Source: Arenimonas composti TR7-09 = DSM 18010 (lineage in GTDB: Bacteria > Pseudomonadota > Gammaproteobacteria > Xanthomonadales > Xanthomonadaceae). From it: 64,000 bases of DNA. This document shows, piece after piece, positions 37,513-45,549 of this stretch. The notes under the pieces are model-generated. The model was not told the origin of the DNA and ran no database searches. It saw only the letters and a program-made list of their open reading frames with translations. The stretch covers positions 119,159-183,158 of the forward strand of contig NZ_AUFF01000006.1 in the NCBI RefSeq assembly GCF_000426365.1, written 5' to 3'. The position numbers and the translations under genes are program-made. Position 1 is the first letter of the stretch. Every line of letters begins with the position of its first letter.

Positions 37513-38274
37513 ATGAACGTCAAATCGATTCGGTGTTGGGCTTCTAGGCTCGCGGCGAGCTGCGCTTTGGCGGCTGGTCTAGCCCATTGCACGGTTCCGA
37601 CCGCGCACGAGTTGCACATCTCTGGCGTCATTGCTGATATTGAAACCGGTGCGCCGCTCGAGGGAGCGACCGTCGTCGTGCTGGATTCGTCCGTCTCGCA
37701 ATCGCCGATGGCCCTTCCCGTTCACAGGGAGATTGGCCGTACCGTCACTCGAAAGGACGGCACCTACGAAACTGCCGTGCCGATGCAGAACGGCCTGTTG
37801 GTCGATGTGCTTTCCGCACCCTGCAAGAACAAGGGAAACGGGCGCGCCGTTGGCGAGCCGCGGCGCGTGGGAATCGGGTTCCAGGCGCGAGCGGATCTGT
37901 CGGTTAGGGCCGACGAGTGTCCGGCCCCCGATTCCGGGTCGGCGCCTCCCGCTGCAATCACGCCGGAGGAGTTCGCGTCCCTCGAATCCGCGGCCATGAA
38001 CGGGGATGTTGCCGCCATCCATCGCCTGCAGGAGTACTTTCTCGCGCTCGACGACCACCATCGCGCGTCAATCTGGTTCGATCATGGAGTCGATGTGGAG
38101 GACTCGACGTCGATGCTGCGAAAGGCAATCCAACTCTCTTCGCGCAACGCAGGAGACTGTCGTGCCGCACAAGCGCTGATTCGGGCAGTGCGCCAGCTGC
38201 CTCTCGACGCAGAAGCGCGCGGATTGTTGGAAGGTGCTGAACATGTGTACAGGGAAGGCTGCGCGACACCTTGA
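37513..38274 (+). CDS. Secreted protein with carboxypeptidase-regulatory-like beta domain
   Basis: 253 residues. N-terminal signal (LAASCALAAGLAHC), possibly lipidated though His before Cys is unusual. Residues 35-90 form a beta-sandwich of the CarboxypepD_reg type (HISGVIADIETGAPLEGATV ... TRKDGTYETAV). A helical second half begins ITPEEFASLESAAMNGDVAA and looks like a small repeat domain (Sel1-like or ankyrin-like entry). It lies in the toxin/immunity block; a protective or accessory role is only a guess from position. Confidence 0.65.
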   Translation: MNVKSIRCWASRLAASCALAAGLAHCTVPTAHELHISGVIADIETGAPLEGATVVVLDSSVSQSPMALPVHREIGRTVTRKDGTYETAVPMQNGLLVDVLSAPCKNKGNGRAVGEPRRVGIGFQARADLSVRADECPAPDSGSAPPAAITPEEFASLESAAMNGDVAAIHRLQEYFLALDDHHRASIWFDHGVDVEDSTSMLRKAIQLSSRNAGDCRAAQALIRAVRQLPLDAEARGLLEGAEHVYREGCATP

Positions 38275-38397
38275 GTGCCGCGCCGCAGCCGCGACGCGCT
38301 CCGCGGCACTGTAGGGCGACACGGCCCTTTGACGCACCGTGAGAGTCACCGACCATGTCTAGCCCATCGAGGAAAAACTTCCGGGGCAGGAGATCAG

Positions 38398-38780
38398 ATG
38401 AAAAGTCTCGCGCTGTCAGCACTTCTCGTCATCGGTTGTGCAGGTTCAAAGGAAGCGCTCAGGGGCCCCGATCTGAGCGAAGCGGACTTCGCGACCGTGA
38501 ATCACTGCATGTGCAGCTGGAGACGAGTGGTTCCAGAATGGATAGAAACCGCGAGCGGACCGAAGGCTTCCCCCGCCGCGACGGTAGAAACGTTGATGGC
38601 CGGCGAAGACTCGATCCTGAAGTCCATCGCGAAGGAGGGGTGATCGACGTCAGTCTCGAGGCGATGCCTTGTCGCTGGACCGTGGCCCACAAGGAGTTCA
38701 CTGCCGCTGAAATCGCCGAGCGTCCCAGCCTTCTCGTCGAACTGCGGCCCAATTCATCATCCGGTCCGGGTTGTCAGTAG
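38398..38780 (+). pseudogene. Small lipoprotein gene split by a one-base frameshift
   Basis: The first frame (38398-38643, 81 residues) has a clear lipoprotein signal, MKSLALSALLVIGC, and ends at TGA right after GAAGGAGGGG. Adding one base in that G run continues smoothly into the frame ending at 38780: IAKEG + VIDVSLEAMPCRWTVAHKEF ... GPGCQ, with cysteines fitting a secreted protein. So either a real deletion in GGGG, a phase-variable site, or a sequencing error. As one protein it would be about 127 residues. No family is recognised. Confidence 0.6.
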
Positions 38781-38815
38781 CCGGCATTACTTCGACGATT
38801 TCATGAGCTGAGGCC

Positions 38816-40690
38816 ATGGCAGAGACGACGTATCACGACGACGGGAAGGTCGCGACGATCACCGCCGGATACGCCGTGACGAGCTACGCGTACAACCGGC
38901 GCGGCCTACTCGTGTCCGAACGCCTGCAGTATGACGGACTCGACTGGGCGACCCACTACGCATACACACCCGGCGGCGACCTCGACAGCATCCTGTACCG
39001 CGATGGGCACCTGATCACCTATGCCCCGAATGCCCTGGGACAACCGACGCAAGCCGGTGCCTATGTCGGTGGCGTGAGCTACTACCCGAACGGGGCCGTG
39101 CAGCAGTTCACCTACGGCAACGGCATCGTCCATTCGATGATCCAGAACGCGCGGCAACTGCCGGAAAGGAGCCGCGACGCGCTCGGCGGCACCGCGATCC
39201 TCGACGAAAGCTACGATTACGACTTCAACGGCAACGTCGTCGCGATCAGTGATGGACTGCCCGGTGCACCTGGCGACCGCGTGTTCGCGTATGACGCGCT
39301 CGACCGCCTCATCGGCGTCACCGCCGGACCGGCACCGGGCGGCAACGCGACGTTCGCATTCGATCCGCTCGACAATCTCCGCGTCGCTGACCAGGGCGGC
39401 CGCCAGTTCCGCTACCACTACGACCCCGCGACCAACCGTCTCGCGGCGCTGAAGACGCCCGGTGGCGCCACCCTCTACACGTTCGGATTCGATGCGCGCG
39501 GCAACCAGACCACGAAGACGCCCGCCGGCCAGCCGGCGGAGACGTTCACCTTCGATCGCGCCAACCGCCTGACCGCGACCAGCGGCGGCGCCGCGAGCTA
39601 CTTCTATGACGGACTCGGCCGCCGCGTGAAAGGCGGTGGCAGCGGCGCGGCGCAGTGGTTCTACTACAGCCTCGCCGGCCAGCAGCTGTACTCGAGGGAC
39701 GTGGCGGCGGGTGGCAGCCAGCGCAGCTACATCTACTTCGCCGGAAGCCTGGTCGCCCGTCGCACTCAGGCCAACAGCGGCGGCGCGGTGACGGTGACCT
39801 ATCTGCACACCGACGCGCTGGGCACGCCGGTGAGGGAGTCCGACATCAGCGGCGTGGCGACGCCGCGCGAGTGGCTGACGGTGTGGGGAGAGCCGGTGGA
39901 TGGGTCGTACCAGAACGGGCCGGGGTTCACCGGACACCAGAACGATTCGGTGACGCGGCTGAGTTACATGCAGCAGCGCTATTACGACCCGTTAACTGGC
40001 AGATTCCTGTCGAACGATCCTGTCTCTAGTAGCAGCGAAGGTGCAAACTTCAATCGGTACTGGTACGCCGACAATGATCCGATGAAAAATATCGATCGCG
40101 ACGGGCGCCATGCATGCATGGCGAGAGTCCTATGTGCCTCAATGGTTGTCGTCCATATGGCCACGACCGCCAGACTGGCGAAGCCAGGATCAACTCAAGC
40201 CCAGCGGGACATGGTTCCAATTGTTTCAGATGGACATTCAACACCATTGGCCGCAACGCTCCAGGCAGCAGCTGACACCAAAGCTACAAAGGAAATCGAG
40301 AGCAGGGAGCCAAACGTCGGCATCATTCGAACCAACGCTCGTGGAACACCTGAAACGTATGGGTACACCAGACCAATTTGGACTGAGAAGAATGCGCGAT
40401 CACTCGACATGCGGGCCTACTCGAATGCATTGATTGCGGTGTACGGCTCCCGAGTTCATGGGCTTTGGCACGCGCATTGGGATAACAACTGGAGATTCTC
40501 GCCGCCGGACATAATGAACAGAGGACACTGGAGATATTATTTGCGAAACATGGGTGGTGAGACGAGACACCTTGACGACGAGGTGCAACGCCGAGAGCTT
40601 CGAAGAGCGGGCTTCCGCAACATTGACGATTACAGGATCCGTAATGCAGGGATGGATGGCATATGTATCGATTCGTGTATCGAACGCTAG
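38816..40690 (+). CDS. Rhs/YD-repeat protein with C-terminal JAB-like (DUF4329-type) effector domain
   Basis: 624 residues. Residues 1-400 are YD repeats (SYAYNRRGLLVSERL, YDYDFNGNVVAI, FAYDALDRLIGV, FYDGLGRRVK) and the Rhs core end (HTDALGTPVRESD, YMQQRYYDPLTGRFLSNDP, NRYWYADNDPMKNIDRDG). There is no signal, PAAR or full-length N-terminus, so this is a short orphan Rhs. The variable tip (about 432-624) has VHGLWHAHWDNNWRFSPPD: H552-x-H554 and S562-x-x-D565 fit the H-x-H...S-x-x-D metal site of JAB/MPN-like peptidase folds seen in DUF4329, followed by a G-x-W-x-YYL-x-N strand and terminal CIDSC. GC falls in the tip. The immunity-like gene overlaps its last 28 bases. Confidence 0.8.
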   Translation: MAETTYHDDGKVATITAGYAVTSYAYNRRGLLVSERLQYDGLDWATHYAYTPGGDLDSILYRDGHLITYAPNALGQPTQAGAYVGGVSYYPNGAVQQFTYGNGIVHSMIQNARQLPERSRDALGGTAILDESYDYDFNGNVVAISDGLPGAPGDRVFAYDALDRLIGVTAGPAPGGNATFAFDPLDNLRVADQGGRQFRYHYDPATNRLAALKTPGGATLYTFGFDARGNQTTKTPAGQPAETFTFDRANRLTATSGGAASYFYDGLGRRVKGGGSGAAQWFYYSLAGQQLYSRDVAAGGSQRSYIYFAGSLVARRTQANSGGAVTVTYLHTDALGTPVRESDISGVATPREWLTVWGEPVDGSYQNGPGFTGHQNDSVTRLSYMQQRYYDPLTGRFLSNDPVSSSSEGANFNRYWYADNDPMKNIDRDGRHACMARVLCASMVVVHMATTARLAKPGSTQAQRDMVPIVSDGHSTPLAATLQAAADTKATKEIESREPNVGIIRTNARGTPETYGYTRPIWTEKNARSLDMRAYSNALIAVYGSRVHGLWHAHWDNNWRFSPPDIMNRGHWRYYLRNMGGETRHLDDEVQRRELRRAGFRNIDDYRIRNAGMDGICIDSCIER

Positions 40691-41193
40691 GTCTCCTTGT
40701 TTTCTTGTTCGCGCCCGCTTGTGGCCATGTCGCGAAGATGCCCCCGGATCCGATCGGCACGGTGGTGTCCCCGCGAGGCTGCGACGACATTTACCACGAC
40801 CGGATCAGTGCTGCGTTTTCCCACCTCGACTTGTCCGGCGACGCCGCGTCCGTCAGAAGACGGATCGTTGCAGCTCTTCCTCTGGAGGAGGCGCGTGTCA
40901 TTGCGGGAGTGCGTGACGCAGTGAGCGTCGCACGCAGGAACAGCGTTGAAGTTGGCCAGATCGCTCCCTTGGAAGTGCAGGCGTTCCGCGCACTGTCCAC
41001 TGGATTCCGGGAAATCGCTGTTTGCGACAAGGGGGCCAGTCAGCTGCAGATGTATGCCCTTGCGAATGCGATCTACGCATTTGTTGCCAGCAAGAGGTCC
41101 GATGCCGACACTTTGCTGACAGGTGACATTGAGCGGCAGCACCCGGAGGAAGCACTCGGAAACGTCCTGCTCAGTCTGATTCGCTTGGAATAA
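40663..41193 (+). CDS. Immunity-like lipoprotein paired with the Rhs tip
   Basis: 176 residues. Signal with lipobox APAC (Cys near residue 20), then a helical domain paralogous to the protein at 36727. The ATG lies inside the toxin 3' end in another frame, so expression is tied to toxin expression. Predicted to neutralise the tip domain at the periplasmic side of the membrane. The family is not recognised; the identification rests on paralogy plus the duplicated gene arrangement. Confidence 0.75.
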   Translation: MYRFVYRTLGLLVFLFAPACGHVAKMPPDPIGTVVSPRGCDDIYHDRISAAFSHLDLSGDAASVRRRIVAALPLEEARVIAGVRDAVSVARRNSVEVGQIAPLEVQAFRALSTGFREIAVCDKGASQLQMYALANAIYAFVASKRSDADTLLTGDIERQHPEEALGNVLLSLIRLE

Positions 41194-41344
41194 TTGCGCT
41201 GTCAAACGACACCCGGGAAGGAGCTACCGACTCAGGGACCTCGAAGCGACGCTCGGCACCACAGGAACTGACCCTCATCCCGGCCCGGGGGTGCGTGAAT
41301 CTGGGTGTCGCCTTAATGCGTGAAACTGAATCGACCAGGGTTTT

Positions 41345-42229
41345 CTAGACACCTTCGACCCCAGACACTCTGAACTGCCGCTCGTACTCTACCGGAGCCA
41401 TGCCGCCACTCGCTCCGTGCCGCCTCTTCTGGTTGTAGAACATCTCGATGTAGTCGAAGACATCGGACCTGGCCAGCTCGCGCGTAAGGTAGATCTTGCG
41501 GCGGATCCGCTCTCGCTTCAGCAACTGGAAGAAGCTCTCCGCCACCGCGTTGTCGTGGCAGTTGCCGCGACGGCTCATGCTGCAGACGATCCCGTGCTCC
41601 GACAGGAATGCCTGCCAGTCGCCGCTCGTGAACTGGGTTCCCTGGTCCGAGTGCAGGATCAGGCCCGCCTTCGGGCGCCGACGCCACACCGCCATCGTCA
41701 GTGCCTGCAGCGCCAATTCGGTGGGCATGCGCGCCTGCATCGCCTACCCGACCACCTGCAGCGAGAACAGATCGAGCACGACGGCCAGATAAAGCCAACC
41801 CTCGTGAGTCCGCACGTAGGTGATGTCGGTGACCCAGTGGGTATCCGGAGCGTCGACGTCGAACCGCTGCTGAAGGCGATTGGGTGCCACGGTTGCCGGG
41901 CGACCACCCTGCGGGTTGGGCTTGCGACCATACCCACGCTGGGCTTGCAGCTCTTCGCGGCGCATCAGGCGAGCCACGCGATGTCGGCTGCAGCGTTCGC
42001 CAAGGTCCCGCAGATCGGCGCACACCTTGCGGTAGCCATAAACCGTTCCACTTTCCAGCCAGGACTGCTTTATCAAGCCCGTGATCCGGTCGTCTTCCCG
42101 GGCGCGATCGCTTCCGGGTGCCTTCCGCCAAGCATAGAACCCGCTGCGATTTACGCCCAGCACGCGGCACATCGCGGTAAGCCGGAACTCCTGCAGGTGA
42201 TCCTTGATGAACACGTACTTCGCCTTCAC
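41345..42229 (-). pseudogene. IS3-family transposase OrfB (DDE integrase), nonsense-mutated
   Basis: Frame 42229 to 41345 encodes VKAKYVFIKDHL..., SGFYAWRKAPGSDRAREDD, the DDE core WVTDITYV (first Asp), HSDQGTQFTS (second Asp) and NAVAESFFQLLKRE (Glu), ending YEMFYNQKRRH-type sequence. At 41744-41746 a TAG interrupts VVG-stop-AMQARMPTELALQ, where the family has Trp (VVGWAM). A single TGG to TAG change explains it. Translation would normally start by -1 frameshifting at AAAAAAG from orfA. Confidence 0.92.
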
Positions 42230-42513
42230 CCCTTGGCAAAGTACGCGGCGGCCTTTTTTGGGATGTCTCGCTCCTCGGTCACCCGCTTGAGCTCGGCACG
42301 AAGCCGCCGCATCTCCCTTGCGTCGGAACTCTCGTGCGTGACCGTGGACACGACAGTCGCGGGATTCTGCTTTCTTGCCCGCTGGACCCAGTCGTAGAGG
42401 CTGTGCTTGTTGATCCCCAACCTCGCTGCAACCTCGGCCGCCGAGTGACCCTTTTCCAGGACCTGCTTGACCGCCTCAGCCTTGTACTCGTCCGTATAAC
42501 GCCTGCCGCTCAT
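42226..42513 (-). CDS. IS3-family transposase OrfA (HTH protein)
   Basis: 95 residues from ATG 42513: SGRRYTDEYKAEAVKQVLEK and AEVAARLGINKHSLYDWVQR form the HTH, followed by a leucine-zipper-like helix (MRRLRAELKRVTEERD). Near the end, CCCAAAAAAGGCC (reverse strand) is the typical IS3 slippage site; the stop overlaps the OrfB frame. The sequence EERDIPKKAAA has Pro where relatives have Leu. Confidence 0.9.
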   Translation of the reverse strand: MSGRRYTDEYKAEAVKQVLEKGHSAAEVAARLGINKHSLYDWVQRARKQNPATVVSTVTHESSDAREMRRLRAELKRVTEERDIPKKAAAYFAKG

Positions 42514-42594
42514 TGACGCCTCCTCATTTGCCAGCAATTATGGCCACGAGGTGTCTACGAAAGTCTGGTCGATTCAGTCCCATGAGGTGATGCC

Positions 42595-42930
42595 ATGGTC
42601 GGCAGTGCAGGATTCGCAGTGTCCATGGTGATCGCCTGCGGTCTGTCCGAGTGCCTCGCCAGGCACGAAGCAACTGTCGCCGAAACCGAGCTTCTGGTTG
42701 TGCATGCGGGCTCGTTTCGTGTGCCATTAGGGCCGTCAGGCGAACGTCCATCGGGAGTCTGCGCCCGGATCGGTTTCTCCATTGATGCGGACGGACGAGC
42801 TGTCGATGTCCAGGTCAGTCGATCCTCCGGCTTCCGCAGTGTGGATCGGGCCGCTGCACAATCCGTTCGGAACACCGAATTCATGAAGGGCAGGGCCCGA
42901 CGGCAGGCTGCTCTCGTCTTCGGCATGTGA
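42595..42930 (+). CDS. Small TonB-C-terminus-like lipoprotein
   Basis: 111 residues. The N-terminus FAVSMVIACGLSEC contains a possible lipobox (VIAC). The second half matches the TonB C-terminal fold: GVCARIGFSIDADGRAVDVQVSRSSGFRSVDRAAAQSVRNTEF. It is much too short to be a full TonB (no membrane anchor plus proline spacer). The IS ends 18 bp upstream of the ATG and may have removed its 5' end or promoter. Confidence 0.6.
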   Translation: MVGSAGFAVSMVIACGLSECLARHEATVAETELLVVHAGSFRVPLGPSGERPSGVCARIGFSIDADGRAVDVQVSRSSGFRSVDRAAAQSVRNTEFMKGRARRQAALVFGM

Positions 42931-42989
42931 TGCGACGACGTATCGGTATGAACCGCTCGCGCCTGTAGGTCGAGCGGTGGGAGTGGTCG

Positions 42990-43613
42990 ATGAACGCACG
43001 AACATCCTTGCTGGTTGGTGTTCTCGCGCTTGCTCAGGGTGGAGCCGCGCTCGCCACGTCTCCGGTCTGGCGGGAGGCGTGCATGCTCGCCGAGCGGCCC
43101 GGCGTTCTCGTCGAGGCCCGGATCACTGCGGCCGAGGATGCCTGCGGCGACCAGGCCTGCGGCTCGGCGAACTACACCGCCGTCGTGGCGAAAGCGATCC
43201 TGATCGGCGGTGCACAGGCGGGCTTGCCGTCCGGGTCGACCAGCCTGCGGTTCACCTCGTCCGCCAAGATCGGCGTCAGCGGCACCTACCTGCTCTTCCT
43301 GGAACCGATCGCACCCGAACAGGAGTGGATCAGCCTGCCCACGCCGGCGGGGCTGCTCTCCTACCCGGTCGCCGAGGGAGTGCGCTGGCATGTCGCGGTC
43401 GATGGGGCGTTCCGTGCGAGCGGGCAGCGCGTTTTCCGCGTTTCCCCGGCGTCATGCGCTGGCGATACGCCAGAGTGTCTGAGCGGTGATTTCCCGAACG
43501 GTGGTGCCGTGGTCTCGGCCGATATCGAGTACGTCGGCTTCTGGGCGGAACTGAAGGGCTGCGACGTCATCGCCGAAGACGGCATCGAACCGATGCCGGA
43601 GAACGACCGGTAG
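42990..43613 (+). CDS. Secreted hypothetical protein
   Basis: 207 residues with a signal peptide (LLVGVLALAQGGAALA). Cysteine-containing mature part beginning SPVWREACMLAERPGVLVEA with AEDACGDQACGSANYT, a beta-rich middle (SGTYLLFLEPIAPEQEWISL) and C-terminal FWAELKGCDVIAEDG. It is not a recognised family; the order of strands recalls secreted beta-sandwich proteins such as the netrin/TIMP-like fold, which is speculative. It closes the accessory block. Confidence 0.65.
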   Translation: MNARTSLLVGVLALAQGGAALATSPVWREACMLAERPGVLVEARITAAEDACGDQACGSANYTAVVAKAILIGGAQAGLPSGSTSLRFTSSAKIGVSGTYLLFLEPIAPEQEWISLPTPAGLLSYPVAEGVRWHVAVDGAFRASGQRVFRVSPASCAGDTPECLSGDFPNGGAVVSADIEYVGFWAELKGCDVIAEDGIEPMPENDR

Positions 43614-43627
43614 GCGCTCTCCTGGCC

Positions 43628-44515
43628 TCAGACCCGCAGAATCTCCCGCGGATCCTTCCCGACCGGGCAGTGATCGAACGTGACCAGCACCCCATGCGCC
43701 GCGAGCACCGCGGCGAACTGCCGCTCGCGCATCTGGAAGCGTTCGAAGGCGCGCTCGAGCCGCGCCGCATCGCCTTCGGCATCGGCCGGGGCGAAGCCGG
43801 CGGCGAACCAGGCCTCGGCATCGAGCATCGCGATGCGGGCCGCGCCGCCGGCGTAGCGCAGCAGCGGCTCGGGCGGCGCGTCCAGCCATTCCTCGTCGGC
43901 GGGCGCGAGCAGCGCGGCTTCCAGCAGCGGCCACAGCGGCGCCAGGCCGGCGTGTTCGTACTGCATCGCCATCATCGCGGCGAGGTCGTGCAGGGTCAGC
44001 AGGCGCACGTGCTCGACTTCGGCGCCGAAACCGTCCTGCACCGCCAGCGCGGTGGCGGCGGCGGCCATGCCTTCGTCGAGCAGGCGCTGCTCGAGCTCGG
44101 CGCCGGCCGTGGCCAGGATGTCGGCGTCGCCGCGCAGCAGCCAGGGCAGCACGCGCAGCGGGCCGAAACGGTGTTCGGGGTCGGGGCGCAGGTTGGCCGG
44201 CATGCCGTCGGCATCGGCACCGAAGCCGATCACCCGGCCGCCGGCGGCGCCCGGAGCGCGGGCGACCAGGCGCTCGAGTTCGGCATGCAGGGGCCAGCCC
44301 GGGCGCAGCAGCTCGACCGGGTCGAACAGCGCCGCGGCGAGGGCGAAATCCAGGCCCTCGGCCACCGGCGCGACCCGCGCCAGATCGCCGGCCAGCGCCG
44401 CCGCGAGGTCGCCGGCGGCGGTGGCCGGAAGCGCGTCGACGGCGGCGACGGACTGCGGCTTGAGTTCGATCGCGACGGCGCCGAGGCAGCTGAGCGGGGG
44501 CGTGGACATGAGCAT
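43628..44515 (-). CDS. Hypothetical cytosolic protein
   Basis: 295 residues (a second start six bases in, MSTPPLS, is equally likely). No signal, no membrane segment, no motif I recognise. The alpha-helical middle is alanine-rich (GDLAAALAGDLARVAPVAEG), with RPDPEHRFGPLRVLPWLLRG and a C-terminal FDHCPVGKDPREILRV that looks conserved. Divergent from the methyltransferase gene with a 75-bp shared upstream region that is unusually AT-rich for this genome (TACAATCGCCATCATA), a likely promoter. Confidence 0.65.
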   Translation of the reverse strand: MLMSTPPLSCLGAVAIELKPQSVAAVDALPATAAGDLAAALAGDLARVAPVAEGLDFALAAALFDPVELLRPGWPLHAELERLVARAPGAAGGRVIGFGADADGMPANLRPDPEHRFGPLRVLPWLLRGDADILATAGAELEQRLLDEGMAAAATALAVQDGFGAEVEHVRLLTLHDLAAMMAMQYEHAGLAPLWPLLEAALLAPADEEWLDAPPEPLLRYAGGAARIAMLDAEAWFAAGFAPADAEGDAARLERAFERFQMRERQFAAVLAAHGVLVTFDHCPVGKDPREILRV

Positions 44516-44590
44516 ACGGTGGCGTTCGGTCTACAATCGCCATCATACCTGCCCGTTCACGGACGGCCGGCCGCGAGGCCTGCCGACAGC

Positions 44591-45544
44591 ATGGATTTCG
44601 ACGACCCCAAAGCGTTCTGGAACCACCAGGCGGCAACCCCCGAAGGCGCCCGGCTGGCCGTCGACGGCAGCGGCGACGAGCGCACCCTGCAGCTCACCGG
44701 CGCCTTCTCGGCGGCGCAGGCGCGCGCCGCGCTCGACCCGCAGCCGCGGGACCGCATCTTCGAGCTCGGCTGCGGCGTCGGCCGCATCGGCCGCGAGCTG
44801 GTCGGCGAGGTCGCGCTGTGGCACGGCGTCGACATCAGCGAAAACATGCTGGCGGTCGCCCGCGAGCGCCTGGCCGATGCCGGCAATGCCCGCTTCGACG
44901 TGCTCGACGGCCCGCGCCTGCCGATGCTCGCCGATGCCTCGTTCGACAAGGGCTACTGCGTCGCCGTGTTCATCCACATGGACAAGGAGGACATGGTGCT
45001 GTTCCTGCGCGAGGTCGCGCGGGTGCTGCGCCCCGGCGGCCTGTTCTATTTCGACCACTGGAACCTCGCGCATCCGGTCGGCTGGAAGCGTTTCAGTGCC
45101 GAGGTCGACGAGATCGGCCGCCGCGGCCCGGGCCGCCGCAAGGACGTCGCCCGCAACCAGTTCTGCGTGCCGCAGGAACTCGAGGCCTATGTGCGCGGCG
45201 CCGGCCTCGAGCCGCTGCTTGTGATCGCCGACACCCCGAACGCCCAGGTGGTCTGCCGCAAGCCGGACGGCGACGCCGCCGCCGCCGCGCGCGAGACCGC
45301 GCGCCTGCGCGACGCCGCCCCGCGCATCGACTACGGCCCGCAGTGGACCGCCTATTTCGAGGCGATCGTCGATGCCGAAGCCGCCGGCCAGCCGCCGCAG
45401 CGCCTGCGCGAGCTGCTCGCGGCGGCGCCCGCCGGCGACGCCACCGCGGCGATGTTCCGCGCCTGGATCGCCGGCCTCTGGCGGCTGCGCGCGGCGCGCT
45501 GGGGCGAGCTGCCCGCCGATCTTCAGGAACCCAAGCAGGAGTGA
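44591..45544 (+). CDS. SAM-dependent methyltransferase
   Basis: 317 residues. Class I Rossmann methyltransferase: motif I FELGCGVGRIGREL, acidic HGVDISENMLAVARERL, motif II-like ASFDKGYCVAVFIHMDKED, motif III VARVLRPGGLFYFDHWNL. The C-terminal 90 residues are an extra helical region (ARETARLRDAAPRI ...). The substrate is unknown. It is followed five bases later by the thiolase gene, which suggests co-transcription. Confidence 0.85.
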   Translation: MDFDDPKAFWNHQAATPEGARLAVDGSGDERTLQLTGAFSAAQARAALDPQPRDRIFELGCGVGRIGRELVGEVALWHGVDISENMLAVARERLADAGNARFDVLDGPRLPMLADASFDKGYCVAVFIHMDKEDMVLFLREVARVLRPGGLFYFDHWNLAHPVGWKRFSAEVDEIGRRGPGRRKDVARNQFCVPQELEAYVRGAGLEPLLVIADTPNAQVVCRKPDGDAAAAARETARLRDAAPRIDYGPQWTAYFEAIVDAEAAGQPPQRLRELLAAAPAGDATAAMFRAWIAGLWRLRAARWGELPADLQEPKQE

Positions 45545-45549
45545 ACCCG

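Larger units (their letters stand above)
41327..42576. mobile_element. IS3-family insertion sequence, about 1250 bp
   Basis: Imperfect 28-bp terminal inverted repeats: TGAATCGACCAGGGTTTTCT at the left end (41327) and, reading inward from the right end (42576), TGAATCGACCAGACTTTCGT. Both continue AGACACCT and the outermost bases are TG...CA as in IS3. It carries orfA and orfB on the reverse strand with an A6G slippery site. No clear target duplication is visible (flanks ...GAAAC and GTCCC...), so an end may have recombined. orfB has an internal stop, so the copy is probably dead. Confidence 0.92.

Noticed and set aside
41417..42397. Forward 326-codon frame inside the IS3 element
   Set aside because: It is antisense to the transposase; the reverse strand has DDE and HTH motifs and a slippage site.
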